This document shows, in pieces, positions 29,066 through 35,104 of a stretch of 35,104 nt of DNA (within the stretch, counting starts at the first letter, position 1; each line of letters starts with the position of its first letter). Under the pieces are notes generated by a model. The model saw only the letters and a list, made by a program, of their open reading frames with translations. It ran no database searches and had not been told where the DNA came from. The stretch is taken from contig JAFSLH010000020.1 in assembly GCA_017448545.1 (NCBI GenBank), forward strand, positions 1 to 35,104. The letters are read 5' to 3'. This DNA comes from Clostridia bacterium. Its GTDB lineage: Bacteria > Bacillota > Clostridia > Christensenellales > CAG-138. The position numbers and the translations under genes were made by a program.

Positions 29066-30229
29066 ATGCCGAACAAGCGAAAACAGGGCAGACGGAATTT
29101 CCGGATCCTGCTGCTTGCAGCGATCGGCGCGGTCGTTTTGATCGCCGTCGTGTTGTTTGCGGCGGGGAAGCTGCGCCCGGTTCTGTCGCTGTCGCTGCCG
29201 CATACGCAGGAGCAGACAGCGCCGCAGGCCGTGGAGATTGCAATCACGATCACGCCTTCGCCGACGCCCCTGCCGACCGCCACGCCGCGCCCGACCGCGC
29301 TTGCCTATCCGGCCAACGCCGTGACCCTGGTCGTCAACGGGTCGCCGATGATGGCGCTTTCGAACCGCGACAGCGCGGAACGCATGCTTTCGGAATACCT
29401 TTCGATCTGCGCGAACGAGAATCTGGGGGACAACGAACGGCTGATCCGCGCCTATATCGACGCGTCGCTTGCGATCGCGCCGGTCGACGGCTCCGTCGAA
29501 TACCTGCCGTATGAGGAAGCGAAAACGCGCCTGCTCGCGAACCGTTCGCTGCTGCCGGTCGTCCGCACGACCGAGCTTGTCACGCTCGAAACCGGCACGG
29601 TGGAAGCGATGACGCTCGAACAGCCCGCCCTGCCGGTCGGCACGCGGTTCTATCGCTCGCTCGGGCTTGCGGAGCACCGGCTCGCGCTGCGGGAAATCAT
29701 TTACAAGAGCGGCATCGCCGTTTCGGACGCGCAAACGCTCGTCTCGACGCGCGTCGGCAGCGAGCCGGGCATGCGCATCGAAGAAAACGGGACGGCGACT
29801 CTGCCGGACGCGTTCGCGGTCGAAGCGGTCTATCCGATCGGCAAGGACGCCGGGGAGCTGCAGTTCATTGCGCCGTGCCGCGGCGGTACGCTCGAAGCCG
29901 GGTTCGGCATGCGCGACGGGCAGATGCATTACGGTGTGGACTATGCGCTGCGCGCCGGCGCCGCGATCCTTGCTCCCGAAAGCGGAACGGTCGTCTTTTG
30001 CGGCGAGCGCGGCGATTACGGACTGGTCATTGAGATTCGGCACGGAAACGGATTCGTTTCGCGGCTGACGCACTGCGCGTCGCCGTCGGTCGTGCTCGAT
30101 CAGCACGTCTACCGCGGCGAGCAGATCGCGCTGCTGGCGCTCGAGGAAAACGAGCCGTCGCCGCACCTGCATTACGAGCTGCTGATCGATTCGATTCCCT
30201 ACAACCCGCTGCAGTATCTTCCGCAATAA
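29066..30229 (+). CDS. Membrane-anchored M23 family peptidoglycan endopeptidase
   Basis: 387 residues. A basic N-terminus and a membrane helix (about 12-33) anchor it outside the cell, followed by a Pro/Thr linker (61-78). A central region (about 80-255) includes a possible G5-like beta segment (REIIYKSGIAVSDAQTLV). The M23/LytM domain is at about 270-385, with all ligands intact: His 288 and Asp 292 (MHYGVDYA), His 336 (LTHC), and His 367 and 369 (PHLHYEL). It should cleave peptide cross-bridges in peptidoglycan. GGAAAGGAGCGG precedes the ATG. It lies 42 nt after the S26-like gene and is probably in the same operon. Confidence 0.92.
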   Translation: MPNKRKQGRRNFRILLLAAIGAVVLIAVVLFAAGKLRPVLSLSLPHTQEQTAPQAVEIAITITPSPTPLPTATPRPTALAYPANAVTLVVNGSPMMALSNRDSAERMLSEYLSICANENLGDNERLIRAYIDASLAIAPVDGSVEYLPYEEAKTRLLANRSLLPVVRTTELVTLETGTVEAMTLEQPALPVGTRFYRSLGLAEHRLALREIIYKSGIAVSDAQTLVSTRVGSEPGMRIEENGTATLPDAFAVEAVYPIGKDAGELQFIAPCRGGTLEAGFGMRDGQMHYGVDYALRAGAAILAPESGTVVFCGERGDYGLVIEIRHGNGFVSRLTHCASPSVVLDQHVYRGEQIALLALEENEPSPHLHYELLIDSIPYNPLQYLPQ

Positions 30230-30238
30230 AACATGAAA

Positions 30239-30281
30239 AAAGAACCGTTCCGATGCTCTTTCGAGTTTTGAACGGTTCTTT
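30239..30281. terminator. Bidirectional terminator between the M23 gene and rpsR
   Basis: AAAGAACCGTTC (30239-30250) pairs perfectly with GAACGGTTCTTT (30270-30281). A-rich and T-rich flanks serve both converging transcripts. Confidence 0.85.
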
Positions 30282-30342
30282 CGTTTTCGCTAAAGGTCCT
30301 CTTTTGAGGATTCATCCGATCGCTGCGGATCGGGAAAAGTTC

Positions 30343-30588
30343 TTACTCTGCGCAATAGGGCAGCAGAGCCATGACGCGGGCGCGCTTGATTGCGACGGCC
30401 AGGTCACGCTGATGCTCGGCACACACACCGGACATCCGGCGGGGCATGATCTTACCGGCTTCGGTAATGAATCCCTGCAGTTTCCGAGTGTCCTTATAAT
30501 CGATGGATGTGGCCTTTTCAACGCAGAAACGGCAAACTTTGCGTCTGCTTCTCGGACGACGAGGACGCAGCTGTTTACGATCTTCCAT
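30343..30588 (-). CDS. rpsR: 30S ribosomal protein S18
   Basis: 81 residues; a small-subunit protein that binds 16S rRNA with S6. [11 protein letters not shown] gives a CxxC, with a further Cys-x2-His (SGVCAEH), so this is the cysteine-bearing, potentially zinc-binding form of S18. The core shows [19 protein letters not shown] and RAIKRAR-type arginines near the end. AGGAGG is 8 nt before the ATG. It is the last gene of the rpsF-ssb-rpsR operon. Confidence 0.98.
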   Translation of the reverse strand: MEDRKQLRPRRPRSRRKVCRFCVEKATSIDYKDTRKLQGFITEAGKIMPRRMSGVCAEHQRDLAVAIKRARVMALLPYCAE

Positions 30589-30615
30589 GGTGCAAGCCTC
30601 CTGTATTAGTAATGG

Positions 30616-31041
30616 TTAAAAGGGGAGCTCATCGCTGTTAATGTCGGAAAAGCCGCCCGAGAGGTCCTGCGGAGCTGCCTGGGGCCGCGGCGCGGAATAA
30701 CCGCTGCCGGAGCCTTCTTCGCCGCCGCGCGGGCTCAGGAATTCGACTTCATCCGCCGAAACATCGAGAGACATCCGGGTGGAGCCGTCTTTCGCTTCGT
30801 ACTGACGCGCCTGCAGCTCGCCGACGACCGCGACCTTGCGTCCCTTTGCGAGGTACCGCGAGCAGGTCTCGCCCAGCTGCCGCCAGGCGTTGATGCGGAA
30901 AAAGTCGGTCTGACGTTCGCCGCCCTGCGTCGCAAACCGACGGTTGACAGCGATCGTAAACGTGCAAACGGTCACGCCGGAAGACGTGGTCCGGGTTTCG
31001 GGGTCATGGGTCAGGTTTCCGATCAACGTAATCTTATTCAT
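30616..31041 (-). CDS. ssb: Single-stranded DNA-binding protein
   Basis: 141 residues. The OB fold begins MNKITLIGNLTHDPETR and includes FTIAVNRRF and FFRINAWRQLGE. A Gly/Ser/Pro-rich flexible linker (about 105-130) leads to the acidic tip DELPF that binds repair and replication partners. It protects single-stranded DNA in replication and repair. It sits between rpsF and rpsR as in most Firmicutes. Confidence 0.98.
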   Translation of the reverse strand: MNKITLIGNLTHDPETRTTSSGVTVCTFTIAVNRRFATQGGERQTDFFRINAWRQLGETCSRYLAKGRKVAVVGELQARQYEAKDGSTRMSLDVSADEVEFLSPRGGEEGSGSGYSAPRPQAAPQDLSGGFSDINSDELPF

Positions 31042-31080
31042 GCTTTCATATCCTCCAATCTATCGTGCAGATTTCGTTGC

Positions 31081-31368
31081 TTATGCTTCCTTGCGGGTAA
31101 CCATGTAACGCATGACGCGCTCGTCGTTTCTCAGGTTACGCTCAAGCTCACGCGGCAGTTCCGGGTTTGCGGAGAACTCCACAAGCACGTAAAAGCCCTC
31201 GGTCTTGTAATCGATCGCGTAAGCAAGACGACGCTTGCCCCATACATCGGTCTTGGTGATTTCACCTGCGTTGTCGGTGATGATCTTGGCAAACTTCTCC
31301 TGAACGGAACGATTTGCTTCTTCATCCAATTCGGGCGTAATCACGTACAAAACTTCGTACTGATTCAT
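31081..31368 (-). CDS. rpsF: 30S ribosomal protein S6
   Basis: 95 residues with the S6 pattern: MNQYEVLYVITPELDEEAN, WGKRRLAYAIDYKTEGFYVLVEF and a C-terminal NDERVMRYMVTRKE. It is a partner of S18 in the ribosome. A perfect AAGGAGGTG lies 5 nt before the ATG. It is first in the operon, under the promoter at 31437-31465, with a structured leader. Confidence 0.98.
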   Translation of the reverse strand: MNQYEVLYVITPELDEEANRSVQEKFAKIITDNAGEITKTDVWGKRRLAYAIDYKTEGFYVLVEFSANPELPRELERNLRNDERVMRYMVTRKEA

Positions 31369-31384
31369 GTTTTCACCTCCTTAT

Positions 31385-31424
31385 GGTCTGTTGGCCTTCC
31401 TCCTAAGGGAAAGCAAGAAGGACC
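31385..31424 (-). promoter_or_regulatory. Candidate S6:S18-type autoregulatory leader of rpsF
   Basis: On the minus strand, GGTC (31424-31421 region) can pair with GACC (31388-31385), and the adjoining CCTTC with GAAGG (31421-31417 with 31399-31395). An unpaired 3' segment of about 7 nt interrupts the stem, immediately before the ribosome binding site. rpsF leaders in many bacteria fold to mimic the S18 rRNA site. The match here is by position and general shape only. Confidence 0.35.
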
Positions 31425-31436
31425 GTTAGCCGTATG

Positions 31437-31465
31437 AATATACCACAACAATGTCCCAAAAGCAA
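31437..31465 (-). promoter_or_regulatory. Promoter of the rpsF-ssb-rpsR operon
   Basis: On the minus strand: -35 TTGCTT (31465-31460), 17-nt spacer ending TGTGG, -10 TATATT (31442-31437). The leader is about 60 nt. Confidence 0.7.
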
Positions 31466-31546
31466 GCAATTTTTCGCCGTTTTGCGGGAAAAACAGAAGA
31501 TTCCGAAAAAGTTTTTTCCGCATGTCCCAAAAATCGGCCTGTGCCG

Positions 31547-31576
31547 TTGCCACGGCCGCCTGCGATGTGGTATAAT
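31547..31576 (+). promoter_or_regulatory. Promoter of holA, apparently leaderless
   Basis: -35 TTGCCA (31547-31552), 18-nt spacer ending TGTGG, consensus -10 TATAAT (31571-31576). A start site 7 nt after the -10 falls on the A of the ATG at 31583. No Shine-Dalgarno is present. Confidence 0.75.
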
Positions 31577-31582
31577 CGCGGT

Positions 31583-32584
31583 ATGAACGAGACGATGTTT
31601 TTCCGGGAAACGAACGCGCGCACGCTGCGCGGGCCGTACCTGCTGCTCGGTGGCGAGGAGCTGACCAAGCAGGAGGCGCTGGACCGCGTGCTCAAAACGC
31701 CGGATCCCGGGTTCTCCGAAATGAATCTGCACCGACTGAAAGACGTTTCCGCGCGCGACCTGCTCGGCGCGGCGGAGCAGCTGCCGTTTTTCGACGCGTA
31801 CCACATCGTCGTCGTGTCCGACTGGAGCGACGCGGAGCTGTACGACGGGCTCATGGCCGAGGAAAAGAAGCTGCCCGGCACGATCGGGCGGTTCTTCGGG
31901 CTGAAGGACGCGATCGTTCTGTTTGTGCGCCGCGGCGACGCGAAGGAAACGAACTTTTCGAAGCTGTTTTCGGAGCGCGACCGCGTCGTGCGGTTCGATC
32001 CCTTAACGCCCGACCGCGCCGCGAAATTCTGCATGCGCGAAGCGGCGCTGAAGAACGCGGTGATCGACGACCGCACCGCGCGCGTTCTGATCGACATGGT
32101 CGGAACGGACGCGTACCGGCTCCGCAACGAGCTCGGCAAGGCGGCGGGCTACGTCGGCGCGGGCGGAACGGTCACGAAGGACGTGCTGGAAACGGTCGTC
32201 ACGCCGTCGAGCGAGTACAATGCGTTCCGGATGCTGGACGCGCTGCTAATAGGCAACAAAAAGGGCGCGCTCCGGATGCTCGAAGCCGAGCTGAACGCCG
32301 GTCGGGAATCGGCGATGGGCGTCGCGGGATTCCTCGAAGGACGGCTGCGCCTGATGCTGATCGCGCGGGAAATGCTGGACCGGAAGCGGCCGCGGCAGGA
32401 GATCGTTTCGCGGATCGGCGGCAGCGCATACGCCGCGGGCATTGCGATCGACAGCGCCAAAAAGCACACGGCGGAGCGGTTGAAAAATGCCGTCGCCGCG
32501 CTTGCTTCGGTCAATGCGCTGGTAAAAAGCGGACAGTGCGACGAACGCAGCGCGCTGTTCGATGCGGTCTATCGGAATTTTTAA
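31583..32584 (+). CDS. holA: DNA polymerase III subunit delta
   Basis: 333 residues, the usual HolA length; the wrench subunit of the clamp loader that opens the beta clamp. The N-terminal RGPYLLLGGEELTKQEALDRVL is the degenerate AAA+ start. KLPFFDAYHIVVV-type (here EQLPFFDAYHIVVV) and LIDMVGTDAYRLRNELGKAAGYVG with the C-terminal helical domain (AELNAGRESAMGVAGFLEGRLR) are diagnostic. The ATG at 31583 directly follows the -10 box. The longer upstream frame from 31451 would cross both divergent promoters and is rejected. It heads a run with two further genes, 18 nt and 4 nt apart. Confidence 0.95.
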   Translation: MNETMFFRETNARTLRGPYLLLGGEELTKQEALDRVLKTPDPGFSEMNLHRLKDVSARDLLGAAEQLPFFDAYHIVVVSDWSDAELYDGLMAEEKKLPGTIGRFFGLKDAIVLFVRRGDAKETNFSKLFSERDRVVRFDPLTPDRAAKFCMREAALKNAVIDDRTARVLIDMVGTDAYRLRNELGKAAGYVGAGGTVTKDVLETVVTPSSEYNAFRMLDALLIGNKKGALRMLEAELNAGRESAMGVAGFLEGRLRLMLIAREMLDRKRPRQEIVSRIGGSAYAAGIAIDSAKKHTAERLKNAVAALASVNALVKSGQCDERSALFDAVYRNF

Positions 32585-32602
32585 CACAGGAGGATTCGAA
32601 TC

Positions 32603-33034
32603 ATGTTTTATGGCTATGAAACCGCGACGGTTCCCGCCGCGACGACGGAATACGCCGGCGTCGACACGCCGCGCGCGATGTATGACAAGATGCTGTCCGT
32701 CTGGTGCGCCTCTTCGTGCGCGCCGCGGCTGCGGCCCGACTGGTCGGAACAGAACCCGACGCTCGGGCAGTGCTCGATCACGTCGTTTTTAGTGCAGGAC
32801 ATTTTCGGCGGAAAGGTGTACGGCGTGCCGCTCGCGGGCGGCGGCGTGCATTGCTACAACGACGTGAACGGCTGCGTATTCGACCTGACGAGCGAGCAGT
32901 TCGGCGACGAAAAGCTGTGCTATGAAAACAACCCGGAGCAGTTCCGCGAGGATCATTTTGCGGATCCGGACAAATACGCACGCTATCTTTTGATCCGGGA
33001 CCGGCTGAAAGCCGTCTGCGAAAAGGCGGAATGA
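32603..33034 (+). CDS. YunG-like protein
   Basis: 143 residues, with AGGAGG 9 nt before the ATG. PTLGQCSITSFLVQDIFGGKVYG (residues 52-74), GGGVHCYNDVNGCVFDLTSEQFG (79-101) and a C-terminal helix with ARYLLIRDRL match the YunG family. Cys 57, His 83 and Asp 94 are arranged like a papain-type triad, so peptidase or amidase chemistry is possible. No function is established for YunG proteins. It follows holA and precedes the DUF1653 gene by 4 nt. Confidence 0.85.
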   Translation: MFYGYETATVPAATTEYAGVDTPRAMYDKMLSVWCASSCAPRLRPDWSEQNPTLGQCSITSFLVQDIFGGKVYGVPLAGGGVHCYNDVNGCVFDLTSEQFGDEKLCYENNPEQFREDHFADPDKYARYLLIRDRLKAVCEKAE

Positions 33035-33038
33035 CGGT

Positions 33039-33455
33039 ATGAAACTGTTCCGATACGAAGACAAGCTGGTCCGCGTTACGGATCTCGACGGCAGAACGTT
33101 CACCGGCGTTGCGGAATCGTTTCCGTCCGGCTACGGACTGCACGAATTTAACCGCGAGGAAGAAAGCCTGCAGATCGGCGAATGGCAGCTTTTCGAAAGC
33201 GATATTGAAAAAATCGAGATTCTGCCGACGTTCGAGGAGGTCGTGGCGACGATCCCGCCGGGCCGCTACCGCCATTTCAAGGGCAGGGAATACGAAGTTT
33301 TAGCGATCGCGCGCCATTCCGAGACGACCGAACCGATGGTCGTGTACCGGCAGCTGTACGGCGAGCACGGCGTTTGGGTGCGGCCGGCCGATATGTGGAA
33401 CGAGATCGTCGAGCGCGACGGGAAAAAGGTCCGCCGGTTCGAGCGGATCGACTGA
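33039..33455 (+). CDS. DUF1653 protein with an N-terminal Sm-like extension
   Basis: 138 residues. The C-terminal part (73-137) is DUF1653: PGRYRHFKGREYEVLAIARHSETTEPMVVYR, VWVRPADMWNE. DUF1653 proteins are usually only about 70 residues. Here an N-terminal module (1-65) reads VRVTDLDGRTFTGVAESFPSGYGLHEFNREEE and ends ESDIEKIEIL, resembling small LSM/Sm-like barrels. The role is unknown. It is the last gene of the holA run; element B begins 15 nt after its stop codon and supplies the first downstream hairpin. Confidence 0.85.
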   Translation: MKLFRYEDKLVRVTDLDGRTFTGVAESFPSGYGLHEFNREEESLQIGEWQLFESDIEKIEILPTFEEVVATIPPGRYRHFKGREYEVLAIARHSETTEPMVVYRQLYGEHGVWVRPADMWNEIVERDGKKVRRFERID

Positions 33456-33469
33456 TTCCGAAATCAATA

Positions 33470-33653
33470 CGCCCCGGCAAACTTGCCGAGGCGCCAGACT
33501 GTCGTAAAAGGGGTCAGACCGTTTGCGGCGAGGAATGATAATAACACAGCTGTCGGAAGAAAGGGCTCGAAAGCCCTTTCTTTGATTGATATTTCGCCGC
33601 AAACTATCCGCGTTTTCGCTCGGTCGCAGACTTTACGCGAAGAACGCGAATTC
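33470..33653 (-). repeat. Structured dispersed element, copy B (inverted relative to A)
   Basis: Read on the minus strand it has the same order as copy A. Stem 1: CGCGTT-c-TTCGC (33648-33637) with GCGAAAACGCG (33619-33609), one bulge. Stem 2: GTTTGCGGCGA (33604-33594 in rc sense, 11 bp) with TCGCCGCAAAC (33531-33521). The inner hairpin is AAGAAAGGGCT-ttcg-AGCCCTTTCTT (33582-33557, 11 bp, UUCG loop). The conserved 26-nt block (33520-33495) is identical to A. The last hairpin is CGCCTCGGCAA-gt-TTGCCGGGGCG (33493-33470, one G-U pair). Outer ends match at GAATTCGCG. The stretch 33456-33780 holds only this element and the next promoter. Confidence 0.75.
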
Positions 33654-33716
33654 AGAGGCGTTCTGTCAAGGAGGATTTTCAAAAGCACAGTCGATTTTTG
33701 TCGATTGTACTTTTCG

Positions 33717-33745
33717 TTGCATCCTATTGGAATCCGTGATAGAAT
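33717..33745 (+). promoter_or_regulatory. Promoter of the nucleotidyltransferase gene
   Basis: -35 TTGCAT (33717-33722), 17-nt spacer, -10 TAGAAT (33740-33745). The leader of about 29 nt carries GAAGGAA. Confidence 0.7.
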
Positions 33746-33780
33746 CAACGAGACAAATCGCAATTTGAAGGAATCTTATT

Positions 33781-34815
33781 ATGAATACTGTAAATCAAAA
33801 AATCATCCAGGCTGTAATCGACAAGGCAAACATAATATGTCCTGGTTCTTTGGCGCTGATTGGAATATATGGTTCGGCTGACACTGAAGACGAGTATGAG
33901 AAATCGGATTTGGATCTGCTTATACTGATCGAAAATGATGAGGGATGGAAACTTGGAACAGGATTTATTCTTGATGACAGGAAAATCGGATACGATATAT
34001 ATTGCACTAACCTGAGCGGATTGAGATATGATGCAGAATGCCACCATGCTCGTCTGTCTAAGCTGATGGACTCACGGATCGTGTATGTAAAGAATCAAGA
34101 TGCATATGACGAGTTAATGACATTGAGAGCGCAGGCAAAACAGCTTCTGAATTCCGAGGAACGCTTTCAAAGAGCTTATGAATCAGTTGATAAGGCAAAA
34201 ATAGCTTACGCAAACGCCTGTCTGTGCGAGGGATTGGGACAGGTACGTATGGAAGCATACGGCGTTATATCATATATTTCTGATGCTGTAATGCTTTATC
34301 ACGGGAAATATTTTACACGTGGCGTGAAAAGAACATTTGAAGAACTGGCAGCACTGCCGATTGACGATATTTTTATACAATTAATCCAAAAAGCGATTTC
34401 CTGTAAAGATATTGATCAGCTGCGCGATTTGCTTAAGCACCTGATCCTTTATGCGGAAAGTCACATACGAAAAGAGAAACCTAAAGCAAAACCTTCAGAA
34501 TCACTATCCGGAACATACGAAGAAATGTATTCCAATTGGCGAAACAAAGTTGAAGAAGCAGCACAAAATGCGGATGCTTTTGCTTCTTTTATGAATATGT
34601 GCAGTTTTCAATTAATGCTTTCTGAGATCGCGGAGGAAGTTGAAATTGGTTCCTTCTCTGTTATGGATGTGTATGACCCGGATTCTCTTGAAGATAATGT
34701 AAAAATATTTGATAAGTATTTGCAGAAATATGAGCAAGTATATATACGGGCGGGAATAAGCGTCAAACGGTATTCCAATGTTGAAGAATTTGTCGCGGAC
34801 TATTTGTCTCAATAG
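33781..34815 (+). CDS. Nucleotidyltransferase-domain protein (polymerase-beta superfamily), AT-rich
   Basis: 344 residues, with AAGGAA about 8 nt before the ATG. The N-terminal minimal nucleotidyltransferase motif is IGIYGSADTEDEYEKSDLDLLIL: Gly 31-Ser 32, then Asp 43 and Asp 45, with Asp 72 in GYDIY as likely third metal ligand. A helical domain of about 250 residues follows, similar in layout to aminoglycoside or HEPN-linked transferases. It may transfer a nucleotide to a small molecule or protein; the substrate is unknown. Codon use and base composition are clearly more AT-rich than its neighbours. It lies between element B and an insertion-sequence end, which suggests horizontal transfer. 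It has its own promoter and terminator. Confidence 0.82.
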   Translation: MNTVNQKIIQAVIDKANIICPGSLALIGIYGSADTEDEYEKSDLDLLILIENDEGWKLGTGFILDDRKIGYDIYCTNLSGLRYDAECHHARLSKLMDSRIVYVKNQDAYDELMTLRAQAKQLLNSEERFQRAYESVDKAKIAYANACLCEGLGQVRMEAYGVISYISDAVMLYHGKYFTRGVKRTFEELAALPIDDIFIQLIQKAISCKDIDQLRDLLKHLILYAESHIRKEKPKAKPSESLSGTYEEMYSNWRNKVEEAAQNADAFASFMNMCSFQLMLSEIAEEVEIGSFSVMDVYDPDSLEDNVKIFDKYLQKYEQVYIRAGISVKRYSNVEEFVADYLSQ

Positions 34816-34865
34816 CAGATCGTCTGTTTACCAAATTCCAATTTGTCCGGATCAAACAAATACAG

Positions 34866-34903
34866 ACCTTCCGGGAAACAGTTCCTTCTCGGGAGGTTTT
34901 TGT
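34866..34903 (+). terminator. Terminator of the nucleotidyltransferase gene
   Basis: ACCTTCCGGGAA (34866-34877) pairs with TTCTCGGGAGGT (two G-U pairs) around a 7-nt loop and is followed by five Ts. It lies 50 nt after the stop codon. Confidence 0.8.
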
Positions 34904-34966
34904 TTGTATAAAGCGCGCGTATCACCTCCGCATGGTAGTGAGTAAGTGCGCTCTTCAACAAAGAGG

Positions 34967-35016
34967 GGCTGTCGCAAAAGTGATCTGAACCCAAAAAGTT
35001 AGACACGAGATTCAAA
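34967..35016. mobile_element. Terminal region of an IS3-family insertion sequence
   Basis: From about 34981 the sequence TGATCTGAACCCAAAAAGTT followed by AGACACG resembles the terminal inverted repeats of IS150/IS3-group elements (TG...ACCCCCAAAAGTT...GAC). It ends just after the transposase stop codon. The preceding GGGGCTGTCGCAAAA (34967-34981) is also of a type seen at insertion-sequence ends and may be the edge of another element. The exact boundary cannot be set, because the other end lies outside the window. Confidence 0.6.
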
Positions 35017-35104
35017 TTAAGCAGCATCGAGGGCTTGCTTTCTGTGAACAGCAGGAGGTAAGCCCTTTAGCTTTGCCTTGATCCTACGGTTATTGTAGTA
35101 ATCA
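35017..35104 (-). CDS. IS3-family transposase, C-terminal end (partial)
   Basis: The last 28 codons on the minus strand read DYYNNRRIKAKLKGLPPAVH then RKQALDAA and stop at 35017-35019. 'YYNN.RIKAKLKGL.P..YR' is the conserved C-terminus of the IS3/IS150-group OrfB DDE integrases. The rest of the gene runs off the right edge, so intactness cannot be judged. Confidence 0.85.
   Translation of the reverse strand, partial: DYYNNRRIKAKLKGLPPAVHRKQALDAA

Overview
The window is GC-rich chromosomal DNA from an anaerobic Firmicute of the class Clostridia. The evidence is a glgB-glgC-glgD-glgA cluster with the separate GlgD subunit, a reverse rubrerythrin, the rpsF-ssb-rpsR operon, a YunG-like protein, an XRE/DUF2975 pair, AGGAGG ribosome binding sites, TTGNNN-17-TATNNT promoters and proline/threonine (PTPTP) linkers on exported proteins. 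A gut Oscillospirales or Christensenellales relative fits, but the family cannot be fixed from the sequence alone.

Layout. 1-6.4 kb: the 3' part of an exported PQQ-type beta-propeller, an AEC-family permease on an apparently leaderless promoter, then leftward genes for adenine deaminase, an eight-helix membrane protein and a DUF11 protein without a signal peptide. 6.5-6.7 kb: structured repeat element A. 6.7-12.3 kb: a leftward run glpK > glpA-like dehydrogenase > FAD oxidoreductase > DUF1667 protein > pfkA, which takes glycerol to glycerol 3-phosphate, dihydroxyacetone phosphate and glycolysis. 12.7-21.1 kb: a rightward glycogen operon glgB-glgC-glgD-glgA, followed closely by an adenylate-forming ligase fused to a carrier domain and a YdcF-family protein. 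21.1-23.2 kb: leftward serC > serA for serine synthesis. 23.4-25.0 kb: a cupin (DUF985) and a Gfo/Idh/MocA oxidoreductase.

25.0-28.1 kb, all leftward: DUF2975 membrane protein > XRE regulator behind a promoter flanked by TTAACG palindromes, two tandemly duplicated small membrane proteins, and reverse rubrerythrin > DUF4160 > DUF2442. 28.3-30.2 kb rightward: a PqqD-like protein, an S26B/SipW-like Ser-His peptidase and a membrane-anchored M23 endopeptidase. 30.3-31.4 kb leftward: rpsF > ssb > rpsR. 31.6-33.5 kb rightward: holA on an apparently leaderless promoter, a YunG-like protein and a DUF1653 protein. 33.5-33.65 kb: element B, the inverted second copy of the repeat. From about 33.7 kb the composition turns AT-rich: a nucleotidyltransferase gene with its own promoter and terminator, then the end of an IS3-family insertion sequence at the window edge. 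This right end looks like acquired DNA.

The most unusual signal is the pair of about 190-bp elements A and B. They share a 35-nt block with one mismatch and the same order of four stems. The mismatch is one half of a compensatory A-T to G-C change in a long-range stem, and the inner hairpins keep their pairing while their sequence has diverged. Each element sits just after the stop codon of an unrelated gene. Other points are two promoters whose predicted start site falls on the ATG, the carrier-fused ligase joined to the glycogen operon, and the PqqD/SipW-like/M23 trio with no visible peptide precursor or radical SAM enzyme.
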